Source: MED-G105 sp039814575 (lineage in GTDB: Bacteria > Pseudomonadota > Alphaproteobacteria > Caulobacterales > Parvularculaceae). From it: 64,000 nt of DNA. Under the pieces are notes generated by a model. It ran no database searches and was not told the origin of the DNA. It saw nothing but the letters and a program-made list of their open reading frames with translations. Both the position numbers and the translations under genes were made by a program. Each line of letters begins with the position of its first letter. Within the stretch, counting starts at the first letter, position 1. Location of the stretch: the NCBI GenBank assembly GCA_039814575.1, contig JBCCAY010000006.1:62001-126000 (forward strand), in the 5' to 3' direction. Positions 16,475 through 23,213 of this stretch are shown in pieces.

Positions 16475-18064
16475 GTGATATCTTCCAAGAGTAAGATGCG
16501 TTCGGACGACACCCTTTATTCACGCGGCCCTCGCGCCGTAGCGCAAGCGCGATCGACGCGGGTCACGGCGACGGCGCTCGCTGCGGGCGTCCTCACCGCC
16601 GCAGCGGCCTTCACCCTGTCGCCCTTCTCACCGTCCGACGCGGCGCAGGCGCCGCGTCTTTTGGCGCCGAACGCCATCAATGACGGCTCGGTGTCGATCC
16701 CCGATCTTGTGGAGCGCGTATCGCCCGCCGTCGTCAGCATTCTCGTGGAGCGCGAGGTGGAACAACGGCCGATGGCCGATCCGTTCCAAGAGTTTTTCCA
16801 ATTCCGTTTCGGCGATCGCTTCCAAGAGCGCGAAGGCGCGCCGGGCGCAGAACGCCAAGCGCCGCCGACACAGCGCCTCGCCTCCCAAGGATCTGGTTTC
16901 TTCGTCGACGCAGACGGCCATATCGTCACCAATAACCACGTCGTTGAAGGCTCAGACGTTATTAAAGTGCGCCTGGCCAATGGCGACGAATTAGAAGCGA
17001 CGCTCATTGGCGCAGACCCCCTCACCGATCTCGCCGTCGTTAAAGTTGAACCGAAGAAAGGCCAGCCTTTCGTTACATTCGCCGAAGACGTGAATTTACG
17101 CGTCGGTGAAACGGTGGTCGCCGTCGGCAATCCGTTCGGGCTCGGCGGCACGGTGACGAGCGGCATTGTCTCAGCGATCGGCGGGGAGAACCGGCAAGGG
17201 CAATTCCTCGATTATATCCAAATCGACGCGCCGATTAACCGCGGCAATTCCGGCGGCCCCACCTTCGACCTCATGGGCCGCGTCGTCGGCGTCAACACAG
17301 CGATCTATTCACCGACCGGCGGCAGCGTCGGCATCGGCTTCGCCATTCCCGCCCGCATCGCCCAAGCGACCGTCAAACAACTCGTCGACAATGGCTCCGT
17401 CACCCGCGGCTGGCTCGGCGTTTCTTTACGGGAACTGGACACCACCATGGCCGCCGCCCTCGGCCGCGAATCCACCACCGGCGCCTTTATTGAAGATGTC
17501 CTGCCGGGCACACCGGCGCAAAAGGCCGGCCTTGAGGCGGGGGATTTGATCCTAAAGCTGAACGACCGGGCCATCGAAGACACGATTGATTTGTCGCGCA
17601 CGGTCTCATCTTTTGCGCCAGGCGAAACAGTGCGCATCGCCTTTTTACGGGACGGCAAAGAAAAAACCCTACGCGTGAAATTGGGCGAACGCAGCGCTGA
17701 GGGCGACGAGGACGAGGCCGAAACGCCCGCTAACGACAATGGCCAGGACTCCATGGACAAAGAGCTTGGCCTTGGCGCAGCGACGCTGACGGACGAGTTA
17801 CGCGATCGCTATCGGCTCGACGATAATGTAAGCGGCGTTGTCGTCACCGATGTCGCGCGGGGCAGCGCCGCGAGCGAAGCGGGCCTGCGGCCAGGCGTCG
17901 TGATTTTGGAAGCGGACGGCGCAGCCGTGACGACCCGCAACGCCCTTAAGCAAAAAGTCGAGGCCGCGGCAAAAGAAGGCAAGGAAGCGATTATGCTGCG
18001 GGTTGAGGCCGGCGGCGCCAAACGGTTCACCGCCTTAGCGATCGAAGCGCTCAGCGACGGCTAA
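16475..18064 (+). CDS. degP: Periplasmic serine endoprotease DegP/HtrA (Do family)
   Basis: A 529-residue HtrA protease. An N-terminal export segment (TALAAGVLTAAAAFTLSPF) is followed by a trypsin-like domain with the triad His at about 155 (IVTNNHVVEG), Asp (DPLTDLAVVKV) and Ser at about 259 (NRGNSGGPTFD). Two PDZ domains follow (GWLGVSLRELD... and VSGVVVTDVARGSAASEAGL), joined by an acidic linker rich in Glu/Asp. It degrades or refolds damaged envelope proteins. The start is GTG 16475, 10 nt after GGAG; ATG 16496 is the alternative. The long export segment with a leading hydrophilic part could be a membrane anchor. It precedes a two-component regulator by 90 bp, a pairing often seen in alphaproteobacteria. 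Confidence 0.93.
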   Translation: MISSKSKMRSDDTLYSRGPRAVAQARSTRVTATALAAGVLTAAAAFTLSPFSPSDAAQAPRLLAPNAINDGSVSIPDLVERVSPAVVSILVEREVEQRPMADPFQEFFQFRFGDRFQEREGAPGAERQAPPTQRLASQGSGFFVDADGHIVTNNHVVEGSDVIKVRLANGDELEATLIGADPLTDLAVVKVEPKKGQPFVTFAEDVNLRVGETVVAVGNPFGLGGTVTSGIVSAIGGENRQGQFLDYIQIDAPINRGNSGGPTFDLMGRVVGVNTAIYSPTGGSVGIGFAIPARIAQATVKQLVDNGSVTRGWLGVSLRELDTTMAAALGRESTTGAFIEDVLPGTPAQKAGLEAGDLILKLNDRAIEDTIDLSRTVSSFAPGETVRIAFLRDGKEKTLRVKLGERSAEGDEDEAETPANDNGQDSMDKELGLGAATLTDELRDRYRLDDNVSGVVVTDVARGSAASEAGLRPGVVILEADGAAVTTRNALKQKVEAAAKEGKEAIMLRVEAGGAKRFTALAIEALSDG

Positions 18065-18066
18065 CC

Positions 18067-18080
18067 TTAAGAAATCTTAA
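18067..18080. promoter_or_regulatory. Short inverted repeat between degP and the response regulator
   Basis: TTAAGA-aa-TCTTAA, a 6-bp inverted repeat with a 2-bp centre, begins 3 bp after the degP stop and is followed by an A-rich run (AAAAAA). It is 75 bp upstream of the response regulator start. It could be a regulator binding site or a weak hairpin; the T-run needed for a terminator is missing on the plus strand. Confidence 0.25.
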
Positions 18081-18154
18081 AAAAGGGCGGCACGCCAACG
18101 CATTAGCTAAAAGATAGTTGTCGACCGCCCCCGTTTGCAGCCATTATTACAACC

Positions 18155-18838
18155 ATGCGTATTTTGATTATTGAAGACGACGCCGACGCCGCCGCGCACC
18201 TTGCGAAAAACCTTCGCGAGGCGGGGCACGTCGTGGACCACGCCCTTGATGGGGAGGCCGGCGTCAATATGGCCTCCGCCGGCGATTACGACGCTTACGT
18301 GATTGACCGCATGCTGCCGAAACTCGACGGCATCTCCATTCTCAACCGCCGACGCGACGAAGGCGACGATACGCCGGCCCTTTTCTTATCGGCGCTTGGC
18401 GAAGTGGACGATCGCGTGAAAGGCTTTCAAGCCGGCGGCGACGACTATCTCGTTAAGCCTTACGCCCTGCCGGAGCTGCTCGCCCGCGTCGAAGCCCTCG
18501 GCAAACGGCGCGGCGCTCAACCGTCGAATGTGACGACGCGCTATGCTGTCGGCGATCTGGAGATTGACGTTTTAACGCGCACGGCGCGCCGTGCTGGCCG
18601 CAAGATTGATCTGCAGCCGCGGGAGTTTCGCTTGCTGGAGTATTTGATGCGCCACGCCGACCAGGTGGTGACTCGGACCATGCTCTTAGAAAACGTCTGG
18701 GAGTATCATTTCGATCCGCAGACGAACGTCATTGACGTCCACGTTTCAAGGTTGCGCTCAAAGATCGACAAGGACTTCGACAAGCCGCTGCTGAAGACTG
18801 TGCGCGGGGCGGGATACACCATCACCGATGACGGGTGA
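18155..18838 (+). CDS. OmpR/PhoB family response regulator
   Basis: A 227-residue regulator. The receiver domain (1-about 118) has the acidic pair EDD at 7-9, the phospho-acceptor Asp51 in YVIDRMLPKLDG, the Thr/Ser switch in ALFLSALGE and Lys in DDYLVKPYALPEL. The C-terminal winged helix binds DNA (LQPREFRLLEYLMRHADQVV, then TNVIDVHVSRLRSKID). The partner kinase is almost certainly the gene at 20913, now separated from it by a serine hydrolase gene on the other strand. Association with degP and glnE suggests an envelope- or nutrient-related regulon, but the target genes are not visible here. The 3' end of the gene is part of a 13-bp hairpin that spans the stop codon. Confidence 0.92.
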   Translation: MRILIIEDDADAAAHLAKNLREAGHVVDHALDGEAGVNMASAGDYDAYVIDRMLPKLDGISILNRRRDEGDDTPALFLSALGEVDDRVKGFQAGGDDYLVKPYALPELLARVEALGKRRGAQPSNVTTRYAVGDLEIDVLTRTARRAGRKIDLQPREFRLLEYLMRHADQVVTRTMLLENVWEYHFDPQTNVIDVHVSRLRSKIDKDFDKPLLKTVRGAGYTITDDG

Positions 18839-18852
18839 TCGTCATCGGTGAT
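18821..18852 (+). terminator. Hairpin spanning the response regulator stop codon
   Basis: A perfect 13-bp stem, ATCACCGATGACG (18821-18833) with CGTCATCGGTGAT (18840-18852), with a 6-nt loop that contains the TGA stop. No U-run follows, so it is not a classic intrinsic terminator. It may stabilise the mRNA 3' end, act with Rho, or separate this transcript from the convergent serine hydrolase gene. Confidence 0.45.
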
Positions 18853-18977
18853 CTACTTGCTCACTGAGCACCTAATTGCCTTTTGAGCAACGGCTATCCA
18901 CAGAACAGGTTTCAACTTTATCAAGCATTAGGGCTTCCCCAGCGCGTGGCGCCGCCCTCATATTATCCTCTTGCTGA

Positions 18978-20555
18978 TCACTCGGCAGATGCTCTTACTC
19001 GCTTTAAATCAAGGTGGTGAAAGTCGTAAGAGAAATCCGTGATGTCGGAAACCGCTTTCATCGTCATCCCGGTGACAACGCCGTCTTCCACCACAAAATT
19101 CACAAAAGCGTCGGCCTTCAGCGTTCTGTCCGGCCAAAAGGCGACAAACTGATCGCCATCGTAATGAGAGAGCGGGCCGTCCAGAAGCTCGGACCGGCTC
19201 ATATCAATAGCTAATCCGTCTACGTTATTTGTAATCGTGACATCACCATACCAAGCATCGCGATAGACGCCCGCATACTCAGCCAAGCCCAATGTCGGCG
19301 CAGCGGCGTCCTCGGGCGGCTCAGCGGCGCTGGAAACGGTGTCTTTTGCGTCATCTAACTGCGCCGCGAACCCGTCGCCAAACTGCTGTGTTAAGTCGGC
19401 GTCTTGGCCGTCAATCAACATATCCGCGATCTGATAGGTCCATGCGTGCGCCGTTTGGCGGTAATCGTTCGACGATGCGAAAATCGCAGCCTTTTTTTCG
19501 GGTAGAAGGATGAAATTACTGGCGACGCCCGGCGCGCCGCCGGAGTGTTCGACCAATAAAGAGCCGTCAAAGTCGAGTACACGCCAGCCAAGCGCATAAA
19601 GGGCAAGATTTGACAGCTTACTGTCCGCAACCGGCGCGCGCGGTTTAATTGGCGTAACGCCTTCCCAAACCTCTCGCACTTGTTCTTCACTAAGAAGGCG
19701 TTTTCCTTTTTGCGTGAGGCCGCCATCAAACCAAAATTGCGCCCATTTCATCATATCGCCGGCGGGGCAATAGATACCTCCGGCCGGCGCAAGCCAATCT
19801 GGAAACTTTGTCAGGTCAGACATTGGCGTGCCTTCCGCATCGCCAGGCGAGCGCTCATGTCCGGTCACGACCGGTTTTCCGCGCTTGATCCTTGCGCCGT
19901 TCGCCGCGCAGTTTTTCATTCCCAGCGGTTTAAAGAGCTCCTTTGTAACAAATTCATCCCAATTCTTGCCTGAAGCTCGCGTGACGACGTCGCCGGCCAC
20001 AACGTAAAGGAGATTGTCATACGCATATTCTGATCTGAACCCAGTCGTTGGTTTGAGATGAGGAAGAGCCTTCAGAACGTCCTCCAAACTCCCTTCGCCG
20101 TCGGGCCAAAACAGAAGATCGCCGGCGCCGAGCGGCAGTCCCGAGCGATGCGTCAGCGCATCTCGTACGGAGAAATTCTCGGTGACCCAAGGATCGTACA
20201 TTTCAAATTCAGGAATGTACGTCTTGATAGGCGCATCCCATTCCACAAGGCCCCGGTCCACGAGGATAGCAAGCGCCGTCGCAGTGAACGCTTTGGAGAT
20301 AGATGCAATCGGGAACAGCATGTCAGTGGTGACCGGCGCGTCGGTGACTTCATTGGCCTTACCGAACGCATCAAGATAGACAATATCGCCATCAATCATC
20401 ACCGTAGCGACCAGCCCCGTGGCATCAAACGCGTCGATCGCCCTTTCCGCTTCCGCCCGATAATCGGGGGGCTCACCGGCCCATGCTGTCTTCAAGCAAG
20501 TTGCAACAGACAAAACCACCCAACCCGTTACATTGAAAACGCCAAACCGCTTCAT
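18978..20555 (-). CDS. Secreted serine hydrolase, class C beta-lactamase / DD-peptidase family
   Basis: A 525-residue exported hydrolase. A signal peptide (MKRFGVFNVTGWVVLSVAT, cut near AWAG) is followed by the penicillin-binding fold: SISK with the catalytic Ser and Lys (FPIASISKAFTATAL), the Tyr motif in SEYAYDNLLYVVAG, and HSGGAPGVASN in place of KTG. A C-terminal extension of about 130 residues (GLAEYAGVYRDAWYGDVTI onwards) is like the DUF3471 domain often attached to such esterases or peptidases. The ATG at 20555 is preceded by AAGGA; the longer frame adds 36 unlikely residues. It lies on the opposite strand between the response regulator and its kinase, so it was probably inserted there. 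True beta-lactamase activity is unlikely; a peptidase or esterase role is more typical. Confidence 0.85.
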   Translation of the reverse strand: MKRFGVFNVTGWVVLSVATCLKTAWAGEPPDYRAEAERAIDAFDATGLVATVMIDGDIVYLDAFGKANEVTDAPVTTDMLFPIASISKAFTATALAILVDRGLVEWDAPIKTYIPEFEMYDPWVTENFSVRDALTHRSGLPLGAGDLLFWPDGEGSLEDVLKALPHLKPTTGFRSEYAYDNLLYVVAGDVVTRASGKNWDEFVTKELFKPLGMKNCAANGARIKRGKPVVTGHERSPGDAEGTPMSDLTKFPDWLAPAGGIYCPAGDMMKWAQFWFDGGLTQKGKRLLSEEQVREVWEGVTPIKPRAPVADSKLSNLALYALGWRVLDFDGSLLVEHSGGAPGVASNFILLPEKKAAIFASSNDYRQTAHAWTYQIADMLIDGQDADLTQQFGDGFAAQLDDAKDTVSSAAEPPEDAAAPTLGLAEYAGVYRDAWYGDVTITNNVDGLAIDMSRSELLDGPLSHYDGDQFVAFWPDRTLKADAFVNFVVEDGVVTGMTMKAVSDITDFSYDFHHLDLKRVRASAE

Positions 20556-20912
20556 GACGATTCGTCCTTTTTTTGTTTTTATCAAACCGGCTTCTCCTGT
20601 CGCTTTTGGACAAAAGCCGCCCTTTCCGGAGTTTATGTAACTAAATTGGCGCGAGCGGTGCAATTCGCTTTGTTCAGAAGCAGCGCCGTCGCTTGAATGG
20701 ACCGATCTCGTTAGTACCCGCGCTGTAAAAGAAGCCTCTATCCCTGCTAGGGTCGTTTTAACCGCTGAGCTCGGCTTTCCTTGAATAGCGTTGATAAGGT
20801 AAGCTTAATTGCTGACGCCCTAAAACAGTAGGTACGCCGCCATACCCCAAGGCGCCATGCAGCACCCCCTTTCGATGCTAAGTGTCGATATAAAGTGATA
20901 AGGAAAAAGCCC
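20556..20912. other. Divergent intergenic region between serine hydrolase and sensor kinase
   Basis: About 357 bp without a convincing gene. It must hold promoters for both divergent genes. A small CCCT-gct-AGGG hairpin is visible near 20733-20752, and the last part (20880-20912) is AT-rich with AAGGAAAA serving as ribosome binding site for the kinase. No other signal is recognised. Confidence 0.4.
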
Positions 20913-22544
20913 GTGGCGTTTCGGATGGGATCCGTACCGCTGAAGAGACTTTGGCGGACGACGACCTTTCGCTTCACGGTCGTCTACGTCTTAGTCTTCG
21001 CGTTTTCCGTCGCCGTTCTCGGCGTCTTGTTCTACAGCGCCACATTTTCAGTCGTCGATCGGCAGACGGACGAAATCATCGACCAGGATATGCAAGTCCT
21101 ATCGGAGGTTTTCGCCGGCGAAGGCCCGGCGACCTTACGCCGCCTCATTCGCGACCGCGCCGCATGGCGCGACGATGGCGTTTATATGCTGATCCGGGCG
21201 CCGTCGGGCGCGCTGCTCGCCGGCAATCTCACCGCCCTGCCCACCGAAGCCCTCGCGGCGCGGGAGGACTTTTTCAACTTCACCTATGAACGCACGCAAG
21301 TGGACGCCGCGGGCCGCGAGCAAGGCGTCGAGACCCGCAAAGGGCGCGGCAAAATCAGACAGTTCAAAACCTCGCCAGACGCCGAAACGTCATTCCTTGT
21401 GTTCGTCGCGCGCGATATCTCCAGCCAGGAAGCCTTGCGCCAACGCTCGCAAGCGCAGATGACGCGCATCGGCGCGGTGACGATCTTTTTCGGCTTACTG
21501 ATTGGCGCCGGCTTCTCCCGCTCGCTCCTACAACGCGTCGACGCGGTCAACCGCACCGCGCTCGCCATTCGCGACGGCGATCTTTCCAAGCGCATCACGC
21601 TCACAGGCTCAGACGACGAACTTGATCACCTGTCGATGAACCTCAATGAAATGCTCGACCAAATTGAGCGTTTAATGTCGGGTATGCGCGAGGTGTCCGA
21701 CAATATCGCACACGATCTACGTTCGCCGCTGACGCGCATTCGCGCTCGCCTAAACGACGCGATCAAGTCGAACGCCGACGAAAAAGACGATGTCTTACGG
21801 GCGACATTGGAAGACTCTGAACGCATGATCATGACGTTCAACGCCCTTCTCTCGATTGCACGCATCGAATCCGGCGAGGGCGCTGGCGCGATGGAAGCCG
21901 TCGATCTCACCGCCATCGCTGATGAAATGGCCGAACTCTACGAACCGGCGGCGAGCGAAGCGGGCTTCGAACTAACGCTCGATTGCGCCCCGTGCCCGCC
22001 TGTGCGCGGCTCGCGAGCCCTCATTGCGCAAGCGTTCGCCAACCTTCTCGACAACGCGTTGAAATACGCAATCGGCGGCAATCAGATCGACATTCGCGTC
22101 GGCCCGACGCCGGATGGTCAAATCGCATTTTCCGTCGCTGACAACGGCCCCGGCGTACCGGAAGAAGAGCGCGAAGCGGTGCTCAAACGCTTTGTTCGCC
22201 TGGAGCGCAGCCGCACCTCCGTCGGCAGCGGCCTTGGGCTCAGCCTCGTGACGGCGATCGCGCGGGCCCATGGGGCCGAGATCACGCTCTCGCATACAAG
22301 CGAGGACAATACGTCAATTACAATTCCACAATCGGCGGAAGCGCCCGCATTACTCGCGCCGCCGACATCGACCGATCCCGCATTTTCGAGAAGCGCTTCG
22401 AACAGTGATCCGTCTACGACATCAGTACTCGAACCGCTAGTCGAGATTCAAACGGACGGAACGCCGGCGCCGTCCGCGCCTAAAGACGGTCCTCATGGCC
22501 TTACGGTCACGCTGACCTTCGGCGCGACGGAACGCACCAATTAA
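20913..22544 (+). CDS. Sensor histidine kinase (HAMP, HisKA, HATPase) with a linker inserted near the C-terminus
   Basis: A membrane sensor kinase of about 543 residues. An N-terminal helix (FTVVYVLVFAFSVAVLGVLFY), a short periplasmic region and a second helix (GAVTIFFGLLIGAGF) precede HAMP, then the phospho-His at about 267 (NIAHDLRSPLTRIR), N box NLLDNALKYA, G1 DNGPGVP and G2 GSGLGLSLV. GTG 20913 is chosen as start because AAGGA lies 8 nt upstream; GTG 20895 is the other option. Unusually, about 65 Pro/Ser/Thr-rich residues separate HGAEITLSH from GLTVTLTFG, which are normally near-adjacent last strands of the ATPase domain. The cognate regulator is at 18155. The signal is unknown. Confidence 0.9.
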   Translation: MAFRMGSVPLKRLWRTTTFRFTVVYVLVFAFSVAVLGVLFYSATFSVVDRQTDEIIDQDMQVLSEVFAGEGPATLRRLIRDRAAWRDDGVYMLIRAPSGALLAGNLTALPTEALAAREDFFNFTYERTQVDAAGREQGVETRKGRGKIRQFKTSPDAETSFLVFVARDISSQEALRQRSQAQMTRIGAVTIFFGLLIGAGFSRSLLQRVDAVNRTALAIRDGDLSKRITLTGSDDELDHLSMNLNEMLDQIERLMSGMREVSDNIAHDLRSPLTRIRARLNDAIKSNADEKDDVLRATLEDSERMIMTFNALLSIARIESGEGAGAMEAVDLTAIADEMAELYEPAASEAGFELTLDCAPCPPVRGSRALIAQAFANLLDNALKYAIGGNQIDIRVGPTPDGQIAFSVADNGPGVPEEEREAVLKRFVRLERSRTSVGSGLGLSLVTAIARAHGAEITLSHTSEDNTSITIPQSAEAPALLAPPTSTDPAFSRSASNSDPSTTSVLEPLVEIQTDGTPAPSAPKDGPHGLTVTLTFGATERTN

Positions 22545-22739
22545 GCTACTCATCTGTCTCCTGATTGATAGAATGCCTGGTTTCCCTTGCAACTGGGGAA
22601 AAATCACTTTTTCCTCATGGATGCAGCGCCGTTGACACTACATTTCGTGACGCGCGCCCGCATTCTTATGCTGACGCAGGTTAAACGACACCGTCGATCG
22701 CAGCGCTTTAACGACTTTAAGTTGAAAAGGGTGAGAAAA

Positions 22740-23024
22740 ATGAGCAAAGCCGAATTTATCGCAAATGTCGCCGAGGCCGGCGACCTGTCCAACGCTGAAG
22801 CGAAACGCGTCGTCGAACTTGTTTTCGGTGAAATCGAAAGCGGACTGAAACGATCGCGCAAAGAGGGCAAATTTACGATCGGCACGCTCGGCACGTTCAC
22901 CATCACCAAGCGTCCCGCGCGCAAGGGCCGCAACCCAAGGACAGGCGAAGAGATCAAGATCAAAGCATCGAAAGGGCTCCGCTTCCGACCATCATCAAGC
23001 CTTAAGACAGCCGCCGGATGCTAA
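22740..23024 (+). CDS. HU family DNA-binding protein
   Basis: A 94-residue histone-like protein. It opens MSKAEFIANVAEAGDLS, continues with EAKRVVELVFGEIESGLK, and has the strand region FTIGTLGTFTITKRPARKGRNP, where the conserved RNP of the DNA-intercalating arm is present, followed by TGEEIKIKASKGLRF. It binds and bends DNA as a dimer and helps compact the nucleoid. The ATG at 22740 has AAGGGTGA just upstream; the open frame extends further but lacks family similarity. It stands alone, with its own terminator-like hairpin after it. The C-terminal tail SSSLKTAAGC is a few residues longer than in classic HU and ends in Cys. Confidence 0.93.
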   Translation: MSKAEFIANVAEAGDLSNAEAKRVVELVFGEIESGLKRSRKEGKFTIGTLGTFTITKRPARKGRNPRTGEEIKIKASKGLRFRPSSSLKTAAGC

Positions 23025-23089
23025 ACTGAACACGCTCGCGAGAGATCAATAACTCTCGAAACAAAATTTATAGGAAACCACTAAGCCTT

Positions 23090-23119
23090 GCGACGGATGA
23101 AGGATCATCCGTCGCATTT
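23090..23119 (+). terminator. Intrinsic terminator-like hairpin after the HU gene
   Basis: An 11-bp perfect stem GCGACGGATGA / TCATCCGTCGC with the 4-nt loop AGGA, followed by ATTTTC. The T-run is short but the stem is strong, so it plausibly ends the HU transcript and insulates glnE. A weaker CGAGAG/CTCTCG hairpin lies at 23039-23058. Confidence 0.65.
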
Positions 23120-23213
23120 TCGTGTCGCGACCAGCGCCTTCGCCTTATTTCATTTCTACGCTACACTGACAGTAACCTGTGCCGCCGCCGTGATTTCTTG
23201 AGAAAGATCCGTT

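Noticed and set aside
18855..18890. TTGCTCA...TTGAGCAA hairpin between the response regulator and the serine hydrolase
   Set aside because: Short arms and a long loop; no T-run on either strand. Too weak to call.
18978..20555. Antibiotic-resistance class C beta-lactamase
   Set aside because: SISK and YDN are present, but HSGG replaces KTG and a C-terminal DUF3471-like extension is attached, which points to a peptidase or esterase relative.
23039..23058. Second terminator after the HU gene (CGAGAG...CTCTCG)
   Set aside because: Only a 6-bp stem and no T-run follows; the hairpin at 23090 is much stronger.
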